Source: Candidatus Cloacimonadota bacterium
GTDB lineage: Bacteria > Cloacimonadota > Cloacimonadia > Cloacimonadales > TCS61
DNA: 5,991 nt
Assembly (NCBI GenBank): GCA_021157645.1
Contig: JAGGWC010000162.1
Location: forward strand, 1-5,991
Reading direction: 5' to 3'
Below, piece by piece: positions 1-5,957 of this stretch. The notes beneath the pieces were generated by a model. It ran no database searches. It saw nothing but the letters and a program-made list of their open reading frames with translations, and had not been told where the DNA came from. The position numbers and the translations under genes were made by a program. Positions within the stretch are counted from its first letter, which is position 1. Each line of letters starts with the position of its first letter.

Positions 1-1208
1 ATACTATATTTTTCATCAGAAACCTCAAGAATATCTTTCAATATCCTTATATTTGAATTTGGATAAACTTTTCCTTCAATTGAGATTCTTAAAGAATCAG
101 TATTATATAATTTTTCTATTTCATCCTCAAATTGGGAATGTAATTTTTTAAGTTCTTCTACAAGTGATGAGATTAAAACGTTATCTTCATCTAAGTTATT
201 TTTAGTATTAGAAAGTTTATTTTGGATAATGCGTATTTGTTCTTTTATGAATGGTGCAATTGCAATTTCCACTTCAGTAACAACACCATGATCATTTCCG
301 GTAGAATACACTTCTATACTTTTACCACTTTGGATAATCCCACCTGAAATTGAGCTGAATTCTTCAGCTTTTATTGTTCCATTTGCTAACACTAAACTGT
401 TACGAACTTTCTTATTTATTGTAATTTCTCCTGATGCAACAATTCTGGAATCTTCAACATAATCAATTGTTATATCTCCATGAACAATAATACCAACATC
501 ATTGCAACTTCTAATGCTTCCCTTAACCCAAAGATCACCAAAAATTTCCAAATTGGAATTTGAGATTATTCCATCAATTATTGTGTTACCATAAATAGTT
601 TTAGTTACATCCAGAATATCTTGAGATATAAAAATAGATCTCACACAAATTTTATTATCATGATCAAAATATGGATATCCTGCTTCTGAGGATAAAATCT
701 GATTTGTTTCAGCAAAGTAATAAACATTATTTCCTATAATATTTTCCACATCTATCTGAGATTCTTGCTCAGAAGTAACCTCATTACCGAAAATATCAAT
801 TCCAGCCTTATGTGTGTCAGGAATATAAATTTCTGCCAGAGGTTGATCTTTCTCAACTTTCACAAATTTTGATAAAGCATCTATTTCATAATGTTCATCA
901 ATATTTATGCAAGATTCAGAATCAAATTTGTAAGATAACTTGGTTTCAACTTTCTTAACAGAAGCTAAAGCAATGAGAAATGGGTTACCTAATTCTTTTA
1001 TTATTTCATTTTTTATATTAAAATTAATTGCTGTTTCCAACCCATTCTTAATTCCAACAGAGGAAAGCAAAGAAGATATCTCTTTCTCATCAATCATATT
1101 ACCGTTATCTTCTATAGTGAGATAGGCAGAAAGATTATCTTTTGCGATAGTTAAATAAAGCGATTTATCCGAATTTGTATAAACTTTTCCATCAGTGATT
1201 TCATTCAT
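1..1208 (-). CDS. FapA-like DUF342 protein (partial, C-terminus beyond left edge)
   Basis: The minus strand is open from an ATG at 1208-1206 to the left edge, giving 402 residues with no stop. I read this as the FapA/DUF342 family. The N-terminal ~190 residues hold the family's FapA_N-like region (about 100-190, including KAGIDIFGNEV at 134-144). Residues ~195-310 are a repetitive Gly/Ile/Val-rich stretch (IFGDLWVKGSIRS, VHGDITIDYVEDSRIVASGEI) typical of the right-handed beta-helix, which resembles bactofilins. Residues ~315-370 are probably coiled coil, and GKVYPNSNIRI near 379-389 matches the conserved GxxYPGvxI element close to the C-terminus, so only a short tail should be missing. The biochemical role of the family is poorly known; it is linked to flagellar assembly in some bacteria and to surface or polymer regulation in others. 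No flagellar gene is visible here. The start at 1208 has a GAGAG site 8 nt upstream. An in-frame ATG at 1256 with weaker support is an alternative. No signal peptide is seen, so it is probably cytoplasmic. Confidence 0.85.
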   Translation of the reverse strand, partial: MNEITDGKVYTNSDKSLYLTIAKDNLSAYLTIEDNGNMIDEKEISSLLSSVGIKNGLETAINFNIKNEIIKELGNPFLIALASVKKVETKLSYKFDSESCINIDEHYEIDALSKFVKVEKDQPLAEIYIPDTHKAGIDIFGNEVTSEQESQIDVENIIGNNVYYFAETNQILSSEAGYPYFDHDNKICVRSIFISQDILDVTKTIYGNTIIDGIISNSNLEIFGDLWVKGSIRSCNDVGIIVHGDITIDYVEDSRIVASGEITINKKVRNSLVLANGTIKAEEFSSISGGIIQSGKSIEVYSTGNDHGVVTEVEIAIAPFIKEQIRIIQNKLSNTKNNLDEDNVLISSLVEELKKLHSQFEDEIEKLYNTDSLRISIEGKVYPNSNIRILKDILEVSDEKYS

Positions 1209-1305
1209 CTTAAATACTCTCTCTAAAAATCTATTAAGCCTTAAAGGCGAAAGCATTAATAACTTCTCATGTTTTGCGTCAACTTTTTTTTGGGTAATTC
1301 ATTGA

Positions 1306-1338
1306 TTGACACATAATATAAGAATTATTTTTTATACT
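1306..1338 (+). promoter_or_regulatory. Candidate purA promoter (weak assignment)
   Basis: A perfect TTGACA at 1306-1311 and a TATACT at 1333-1338 lie in the very AT-rich leader of purA. They are 21 bp apart, longer than the 16-19 bp normal for sigma-70, so they may not work as a pair. No better -10 sits at 17 bp from the TTGACA. The leader from about 1345 to the purA start would be short and holds the AGGAG ribosome site at 1355-1359. On the opposite strand, TTGACG (1282-1277) and TTAATG (1259-1254), 17 bp apart, could drive the FapA-like gene. If so, that would exclude its upstream start at 1256. Confidence 0.3.
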
Positions 1339-1369
1339 TTATATTTCTACTATTAGGAGAGTGTAAAAA

Positions 1370-2611
1370 ATGTATTCTACTGCAGTTTTAGGTTGTGCGT
1401 GGGGAGATGAAGCAAAAGCAAAGATAGTCGATGTTCTGGCAAAAGATGCGGACTACGTGGTTCGCTTTCAAGGTGGCAATAATGCTGGACACACAATAAA
1501 ATTAAAAGATAAAAAATTTGTATTTCATCTTGTACCTTCCGGCATATTATATCCGGAAAAAACATGCTTGATCGGAAGTGGTGTTGTTATTGATCCATTT
1601 CAATTATTGGAAGAAATGGACAAACTAGAAGTGCAGGGAATTTCGTTTGAGAATAGATTTTTTATCGATCCTCGAGCTCAGATCGTTCTGCCATTACATC
1701 GGGTACTGGATGGAAAAGCAGAAGCAGATAGTAAGCAGACAAATATTGGAACAACAAAACGCGGGATTGGACCTTGCTATTCTGATGCAATTGCACGTTA
1801 TGGGATTAGATTCGGAGATCTTTTTGATAAAGAGTATTTGAGAGAACGTCTTGAAAATATTTTCAGATTTCACAATTATCCAATTTCAAAAGCAGATGAA
1901 GTTTTCAATGAATTATCTGGAATCACAGAGAAACTGAGACCATTTTTAAAACAGATCCCATATTTATTAAATAAAGTTACAGATAAAAATATACTTTTTG
2001 AAGGAGCTCAGGGAGCTTTACTTGATATAACATTTGGCACATATCCTTTTGTTACTTCTTCTCACACAATTTCCGGTGGAATTGCTATTGGAGCTGGATT
2101 TGGCAAAAAGGTAGATCGTATTGTGGGTATCTTTAAAAGTTATTATACGCGTGTTGGGAAGGGACCATTTCCTACTGAACTACATGATGAAGTTGGAAAC
2201 AAGATAAGAATTCAGGGAAATGAATTTGGTTCTACTACAGGGCGTCCAAGACGTTGCGGATGGTTTGATGCAGTAGCAGCAAAATACACAGCGATGTTAA
2301 ATGGAGTTGATGAAATTGCATTCACGCTATTAGATGTTCTATCTGGTTTTGAAACAATAAAAATTTGTACGGAATATAAAATTGAAAATACTGTAATTAA
2401 TGAATTCCCATATTCCGCTAAAGCTCTGGAACTGGCAATTCCTCAGTACATTGAACTTCCAGGATGGAATGATGATATTACCGGAATCACTGAGTATGAA
2501 AAATTACCTGAAAATGCACAGAACTATATTGCAAAAGTAGAAGAGCTTGTCGGTAAAAATGTAACGATAGTTTCTGTGGGACCGGAAAGAGAACAAACTA
2601 TCTTTAGGTAG
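1370..2611 (+). CDS. purA: Adenylosuccinate synthetase
   Basis: PurA catalyses IMP + L-aspartate + GTP to adenylosuccinate + GDP + phosphate, the first committed step from IMP to AMP, in the cytoplasm. The protein is 413 residues, slightly shorter than the usual 425-435. Family motifs run in order: WGDE with catalytic Asp13, FQGGNNAGHT (34-42) with catalytic His41, GVVIDP (71-76), NIGTTKRGIGP (125-135), FEGAQGALLDI (210-220), GTYPFVTSS (223-231), STTGRPRRCGWFDAVA (288-303), LDVL (321-324), PGWNDDITG (364-372), LPENAQNYI (379-387) and SVGPEREQT (402-410). The start is supported by AGGAG at 1355-1359, 10 nt upstream, and by the family start a few residues before WGDE. Oddities: the phosphate loop reads GDEAKAK (12-18) where GDEGKGK is expected. 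The guanine-recognition TKLD motif reads TLLD (319-322), and GNG before VVIDP reads GSG. The catalytic pair and the TGRPRR IMP-site arginines are intact, so I expect an active enzyme. It does not look like phage PurZ, in which the catalytic Asp is replaced. It appears monocistronic. Confidence 0.96.
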   Translation: MYSTAVLGCAWGDEAKAKIVDVLAKDADYVVRFQGGNNAGHTIKLKDKKFVFHLVPSGILYPEKTCLIGSGVVIDPFQLLEEMDKLEVQGISFENRFFIDPRAQIVLPLHRVLDGKAEADSKQTNIGTTKRGIGPCYSDAIARYGIRFGDLFDKEYLRERLENIFRFHNYPISKADEVFNELSGITEKLRPFLKQIPYLLNKVTDKNILFEGAQGALLDITFGTYPFVTSSHTISGGIAIGAGFGKKVDRIVGIFKSYYTRVGKGPFPTELHDEVGNKIRIQGNEFGSTTGRPRRCGWFDAVAAKYTAMLNGVDEIAFTLLDVLSGFETIKICTEYKIENTVINEFPYSAKALELAIPQYIELPGWNDDITGITEYEKLPENAQNYIAKVEELVGKNVTIVSVGPEREQTIFR

Positions 2612-2616
2612 TGTTG

Positions 2617-2632
2617 TTAAACCGTTAAACAA
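2617..2632 (+). repeat. Two imperfect copies of an 8-bp repeat after purA
   Basis: TTAAACCG (2617-2624) is followed directly by TTAAACAA (2625-2632), five bases after the purA stop. The two copies share TTAAAC and keep an 8-bp period. A similar period-8 array with a TAAAC-containing unit occurs after jag at 5850-5873. It is not a hairpin and has no T tract, so it is not an intrinsic terminator. Function is unknown, and it may be chance in AT-rich DNA. Confidence 0.35.
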
Positions 2633-2665
2633 ATAATTCTTGACAGTAAGACTTTGTATTTCAGT

Positions 2666-2694
2666 TTGTTCCAGCCTTTGTAAAAAGGTATAAA
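2666..2694 (+). promoter_or_regulatory. Candidate promoter of the rpmH operon
   Basis: TTGTTC (2666-2671) and TATAAA (2689-2694) are spaced by 17 bp and lie 51 nt before the rpmH start, a plausible sigma-70-type promoter for the ribosomal protein operon. The spacer contains a small inverted repeat, CCTTT/AAAGG around GTAA (2675-2688), immediately before the -10. A perfect TTGACA also occurs at 2640-2645, but I find no good -10 at 16-18 bp from it. The assignment rests only on consensus matching. Confidence 0.35.
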
Positions 2695-2744
2695 ATAATG
2701 AGTTATCTGATATATAAATTGGAAATATTTAAAGGAGATTTAAG

Positions 2745-2885
2745 ATGAAAAGGACTTATCAACCTCATAATAGAAAGAGGAAAAATAAGCATGGCTTTAG
2801 ATTAAGAATGTCTACAAAAGCCGGTCGCAAAGTTTTAGCAAGAAGAAGAGCAAAAGGTAGAACTCGCTTGACCGTAAGCGATTAA
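2745..2885 (+). CDS. rpmH: 50S ribosomal protein L34
   Basis: This encodes L34, a small basic protein of the large ribosomal subunit. The 46-residue product matches the family over its whole length: it begins MKRTYQPHNRKRKNKHGFR, continues with RMSTKAGRKVLARRRAKGR (21-39) and ends RLTVSD. The usual length is 44-46. Small differences from the common form include His8-Asn9 where Ser-Lys or Ser-Asn is frequent. The start has a strong AAAGGAG site (2731-2737) 7 nt upstream, the best in the cluster, as expected for the first gene of the operon. It is first in the rpmH-rnpA-yidD-yidC-jag string. Its TAA stop is directly followed by the rnpA ATG in the same frame. In many bacteria dnaA lies upstream of rpmH; here the upstream neighbour is purA. 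Confidence 0.98.
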   Translation: MKRTYQPHNRKRKNKHGFRLRMSTKAGRKVLARRRAKGRTRLTVSD

Positions 2886-3200
2886 ATGCTGTCGATAACC
2901 TCAAAAAGAGAATACCAGAGTGTTTATAAGGAAAATATAAAAACAGAGGGTAATCTCTTTGTTTTTTTAAAGAAGAAAATACTTGAAGATTATTTCGCAG
3001 TTGGAATTGTAGTTAGCAAGAAAGTTGGTAATGCAGTAATTAGAAACAAAGTCAAGCGTCGCGTTCGTGCTTTCTTAAGAGAACACGAAGAATTACATCC
3101 AACTGGTGTAGAATTGGTAATTGTAGCAAAACCCGAAGCGGGAACTGCTATTTGGCAAAAAATTAAGGATGATTTAATTCAATTATTTGAAATAATATAA
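2886..3200 (+). CDS. rnpA: Ribonuclease P protein component
   Basis: RnpA is the basic protein subunit of RNase P. It binds the catalytic RNA and helps it cleave 5' leaders from precursor tRNAs in the cytoplasm. The 104-residue product is a little shorter than the common 110-125. An N-terminal SKREYQSVYKENIKTEG (6-22) fits the family's opening helix. The diagnostic segment follows: GIVVSKKVGNAVIRNK (40-55) and VKRRVRAFLREH (56-67), containing the RNR-type RNA-binding motif with RNK for RNR. A VELVIVAKPEAG strand (75-86) matches the C-terminal sheet. ATG 2886 is the only possible start in this frame, because the preceding codon is the rpmH stop. No Shine-Dalgarno sequence is visible before it, so translation probably depends on ribosomes finishing rpmH. 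This would tie RnpA output to L34. A perfect AT-rich 15-base palindrome (3182-3196) sits at its 3' end. Confidence 0.96.
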   Translation: MLSITSKREYQSVYKENIKTEGNLFVFLKKKILEDYFAVGIVVSKKVGNAVIRNKVKRRVRAFLREHEELHPTGVELVIVAKPEAGTAIWQKIKDDLIQLFEII

Positions 3201-3202
3201 AA

Positions 3203-3421
3203 ATGAAAATTTTTAACAAAGTCGCATTATTGATCATAACTTTTTATAGAAAGTATATTTCTGTTGTTTTACCACCTTCCTGCCGGTTCACACCTACTTG
3301 CAGTCAATATTCATATCAGGCATTCTCTAAGTATTCATTCCTAAAAGCCCTGAAACTATCAATCCTCAGAATATTAAAGTGTCACCCTTTTCATCCGGGT
3401 GGACACGATCCATTACCATAA
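3203..3421 (+). CDS. yidD: Membrane protein insertion efficiency factor YidD
   Basis: YidD is a small protein bound to the inner face of the cytoplasmic membrane. It improves insertion of proteins handled by YidC, which is encoded next. The 72-residue product carries the family signatures: an amphipathic N-terminal helix (about 3-20, ending FYRKYIS), SCRFTPTCSQYS (26-37) with the conserved Cys pair, a central helix with KYSFLKALKLSILRILKC (43-60), and the HPFHPGGHDPLP ending (61-72). It ends immediately after this motif, so it is a minimal form without the variable basic tail many homologues have. It begins 2 nt after the rnpA stop with no clear Shine-Dalgarno sequence, which suggests translational coupling to rnpA. 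Its stop codon overlaps the first base of the AGGAG site that serves yidC. Confidence 0.96.
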   Translation: MKIFNKVALLIITFYRKYISVVLPPSCRFTPTCSQYSYQAFSKYSFLKALKLSILRILKCHPFHPGGHDPLP

Positions 3422-3430
3422 GGAGAATTC

Positions 3431-5041
3431 ATGGATAAAAAAACTCTATTAGCTGTTCTACTCATACTTGTTGTATTTTGGATAAGTAGTGAATTTATTT
3501 GGAAAAAAAAGAAACCAATACAACAAACTCAACAGCAAACCACAGAAAAAGCATTAGATATATCAAACCAGACAGCAAAAACTTCCATTCCAGCAGAACA
3601 AATCCTAGAAAACGAAAATGAAATCATTATACTTGATGATAATATTGATATCAATAACAATATTGTACTTGAAAATGAGCTTATCAGAATTTCATTCAGC
3701 AATCAAGGTGCTGTTATCAATTCAATTCAATTAAAAGAATTCTTCATGAACGATAAAGAATCTTTTGTTGAATTAGTTAATGAAAATGGCAAAATTCTTA
3801 ACACAAAACTAAACGACACGGCAGGAAATATTTCAAATTATTCCACCGTTCCATTCCAATATGAAATTAACGAAGCAGGTCGCAAGATCACTTTTATTTC
3901 TAATACTGAAAAAGGAACTTATAAAAAAATATTTATCCTTTCAGATGACTATGAAATTTTTATGGAAACACAATTTAACGGATTTGAAAATCTAAGCAGT
4001 TATGAAATTGATTTTGGCAGTGGTATTGCAGATACAGAAGAATATCTTAAAATGAAAAACAGAGAATATGCTGTTATTTCTCAGATAGATAATGACTATA
4101 ATAAGATAGCACTTTCTAAATTGAAGGAAGAGAGAAGAGTTTCCGGAAGTATTGATTGGGCTGCGGTTCGTTCCAAATATTTTACAATGGCGATAATGCC
4201 GAATGAACTGATTGAAATGAATAAACTTTCTGCTTATAAATTTGATGAAAGTCCTACTATGAAACTTTCTGTATCAACTATTGGTTCACAAATTAATCAC
4301 AAATATAATTTGTACATGGGACCACTTGATTACGGCAGATTGAAAGAATATAATAACGGAATTGAAAATATAGTAGAAATGGGACCAAAATTCCTGCAGC
4401 CAATCAGTAAAATTTTCCACTGGTTCTTATCTTTCTTGTATGGCTTTATCCCAAGTTGGGGTTTAGTTATTATTATTTTTTCGATAATTCTTAAAACCCT
4501 TCTTTACCCCTTAACTCACAAAAGTTTTGAATCCACAACAAAAATGCAGAAGATACAGCCACTTACAAAAGAGCTTCAGGCAAAATATAAAGGTGATCCT
4601 CAAAAGATGAATGTAGAGTTGAAAAAATTGTATAAAGAGCATGGAGTAAATCCACTTGGTGGTTGCCTTCCAATGCTGCTTCAGATGCCGGTGATCTTTG
4701 CGCTTTATCCTCTGCTTAGATATTCCATTTCATTAAGACAGGCAAGTTTTGGTTGGCTTCCAGATCTCTCAGAACCCGATCCGATTTGGGCACTTCCAAT
4801 TCTAATGGCAGTATTTATGTTCGTTCAGCAAAAGCTGATGGCTCCCTCCAAAGCAAGTTTAGATGGAATGGATGATAAACAAAAAGCACAACAACAATCT
4901 CAAAAAATGATGATGTATTTCATGCCAATTATGATGTTCTTTATTTTTAAGGGATTATCTTCAGGATTGGTTTTATATTGGACTGTGTTCTCAATAATCG
5001 GTTCTGCTCAACAGTATTTTATCAAGAAAAAATTTATGTAA
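3431..5041 (+). CDS. yidC: Membrane protein insertase YidC/Oxa1
   Basis: YidC inserts and folds inner membrane proteins, alone or with SecYEG. The 536-residue protein has the diderm architecture. TM1 spans about 5-24, followed by a low-complexity Lys/Gln/Thr linker (25-60) and a periplasmic beta-sandwich domain (about 65-310). The Oxa1 core spans 318-536. Core TM segments fall at about 329-360, 411-430, 452-467 and 495-530. The charged residue in the hydrophilic groove is Lys355 (in ILKTLLYPLT), where E. coli has an arginine; a lysine here is a conservative change. The cytoplasmic hairpin (365-405) has the expected KMQKIQPLTKELQAKYK and NPLGGCLPMLLQMP. The C-terminus is short, IKKKFM. The start follows an AGGAG at 3421-3425 by 5 nt. 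The gap to jag is 13 nt. The periplasmic domain is AT-rich and Asn-rich, as expected for a poorly conserved region in a low-GC genome. Confidence 0.97.
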   Translation: MDKKTLLAVLLILVVFWISSEFIWKKKKPIQQTQQQTTEKALDISNQTAKTSIPAEQILENENEIIILDDNIDINNNIVLENELIRISFSNQGAVINSIQLKEFFMNDKESFVELVNENGKILNTKLNDTAGNISNYSTVPFQYEINEAGRKITFISNTEKGTYKKIFILSDDYEIFMETQFNGFENLSSYEIDFGSGIADTEEYLKMKNREYAVISQIDNDYNKIALSKLKEERRVSGSIDWAAVRSKYFTMAIMPNELIEMNKLSAYKFDESPTMKLSVSTIGSQINHKYNLYMGPLDYGRLKEYNNGIENIVEMGPKFLQPISKIFHWFLSFLYGFIPSWGLVIIIFSIILKTLLYPLTHKSFESTTKMQKIQPLTKELQAKYKGDPQKMNVELKKLYKEHGVNPLGGCLPMLLQMPVIFALYPLLRYSISLRQASFGWLPDLSEPDPIWALPILMAVFMFVQQKLMAPSKASLDGMDDKQKAQQQSQKMMMYFMPIMMFFIFKGLSSGLVLYWTVFSIIGSAQQYFIKKKFM

Positions 5042-5054
5042 GGAATATAAAGAC

Positions 5055-5840
5055 ATGAAAGAAACTATAGTAACAGGAAAATCAACCTCAAAAATAATAT
5101 CTGAATTTATGAAAGAGCACAATCTTGAGCTCAATGATTTTAAATTCGAAGTAGTGGAAGAAGGCGCAAGCGGCTTCATGGGGTTGTTTGGTTCCAAGCC
5201 GACAACTATCAAATTCATTTATAAAAAGAGCAAAGCTTATCTTAGAAAATCCAAAGCAAAAAGTGTTGAAAAAATCAAAGTAAAACAAGAAAAGAAAATC
5301 AAGAAAAAAATTGGTAAGAAAATTAGCTTCAAAAAGAAAAGTACGGCAAACAGCACCCCTGAAGGTATAATTAAAATGACCAAAGAATTTGCACAGGGAA
5401 TCTTAGCAAAAATGAATATAACTTCTGGAGACGTCGAGGTTACTCAGGATAGCGGCATTTATAATGTCACCATAAATAATTCTAAAGATGCAGGTTTCAT
5501 TATTGGGAAAGAAGCAAAACTACTTGATAGTTTCCAACACCTTTTAAATCAGATGATAAATAAAGCTGAGAAGAAAAAAATTCAAGTTATTGTAGATGTC
5601 GATGGTTACAGAAACAGACGAAAAAAAGCTCTATTAGAGAAAGTTGACAGCATCGCCAAAAGGGTTAAAGAAACTGGAAAAAGCTATACTTTCGAGCCAC
5701 TTCAAGCCAGCAATAGAAAAGTTATTCATCAGCATATAGAGAAAGACAGTGCTCTCCGAACAAGAACAATTGGTGATGGCTCCAGAAAACGTGTTGTTAT
5801 CCTTCCGGCTAATAAATCTGCAAATAGGAAAGATAAATAA
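5055..5840 (+). CDS. jag: Jag/KhpB (EloR) RNA-binding protein
   Basis: Jag (KhpB, EloR) is a cytoplasmic RNA-binding protein. In some Gram-positive bacteria it works with KhpA in controlling cell elongation; in diderms its role is little studied. The 261 residues show the three-part family layout. The Jag_N domain (about 1-55) has VVEEGASGFMGLFGSKP (33-49). A lysine-rich linker (57-98) of alternating Lys and hydrophobic residues is probably disordered and nucleic-acid binding. The KH domain (about 105-180) contains the loop GFIIGKEAKLLDSFQHLLN (147-165), and the R3H domain (about 182-250) opens DVDGYRNRRK and has SNRKVIH (219-225) with the conserved Arg and His. The KH GxxG loop reads GKEA, so its last glycine is alanine. 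The start follows AAGGA (5040-5044) by 10 nt, overlapping the yidC stop. It is probably the last gene of the operon. The common downstream neighbour mnmE is not seen in the next 151 bp. Confidence 0.95.
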   Translation: MKETIVTGKSTSKIISEFMKEHNLELNDFKFEVVEEGASGFMGLFGSKPTTIKFIYKKSKAYLRKSKAKSVEKIKVKQEKKIKKKIGKKISFKKKSTANSTPEGIIKMTKEFAQGILAKMNITSGDVEVTQDSGIYNVTINNSKDAGFIIGKEAKLLDSFQHLLNQMINKAEKKKIQVIVDVDGYRNRRKKALLEKVDSIAKRVKETGKSYTFEPLQASNRKVIHQHIEKDSALRTRTIGDGSRKRVVILPANKSANRKDK

Positions 5841-5849
5841 ACAATAGAT

Positions 5850-5873
5850 TAAGCGAATAAGCGAGTAAACGGT
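5850..5873 (+). repeat. Three imperfect copies of an 8-bp tandem repeat after jag
   Basis: TAAGCGAA (5850-5857), TAAGCGAG (5858-5865) and TAAACGGT (5866-5873) are consecutive octamers starting 10 nt after the jag stop. The first two differ at one base; the third keeps TAA.CG. The related unit after purA (2617-2632) shares the 8-bp period and the TAAAC core. It looks like a degenerate intergenic microsatellite. No coding or hairpin explanation fits. Confidence 0.45.
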
Positions 5874-5909
5874 TTATTGAGTTTGAGAAATAATAATAGT
5901 AAATTCTTA

Positions 5910-5934
5910 TTACACTGAGTTTATTTAAGTGTGA
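5910..5934 (+). other. Weak hairpin downstream of jag
   Basis: Arms TTACACT (5910-5916) and AGTGTGA (5928-5934) can pair over 7 bp, including one G-U, around an 11-base AT-rich loop. On the plus strand no T tract follows, so it is not a convincing intrinsic terminator for the operon. It could contribute to transcript 3' end formation or be chance. Confidence 0.2.
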
Positions 5935-5957
5935 AATCTCCTAAATTATAATCCATT

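Noticed and set aside
940..1125. Short plus-strand ORF, 61 codons
   Set aside because: It lies antisense inside the FapA-like gene, shows no family signal, and the minus-strand frame is open and conserved across it.
1377..1565. Minus-strand ORF inside purA
   Set aside because: It is a shadow of purA; the plus-strand frame carries all the family motifs.
1647..1841. Plus-strand ORF in another frame of purA
   Set aside because: It overlaps the conserved middle of purA in the wrong frame, with no ribosome site or recognisable product.
1370..2611. purA as a phage-type PurZ (diaminopurine synthesis)
   Set aside because: PurZ is distinguished by replacement of the catalytic Asp; Asp13 is present here, the length is that of PurA, and no phage or diaminopurine genes are nearby.
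3182..3196. Perfect AT-rich palindrome ATTATTT-G-AAATAAT at the rnpA end as a terminator
   Set aside because: It is inside rnpA coding sequence, has no GC pairs in the arms and no T tract, and yidD follows 2 nt after rnpA.
4991..5288. Two minus-strand ORFs over the yidC end and jag start
   Set aside because: Both are antisense to well-supported genes and show no recognisable domains.
1403..5516. Codon reassignment of GCA from Ala to Gly, to explain Gly-to-Ala changes in PurA and Jag
   Set aside because: GCA also falls at normally Ala positions, for example in the RRRAKGR segment of L34, so the standard code fits.
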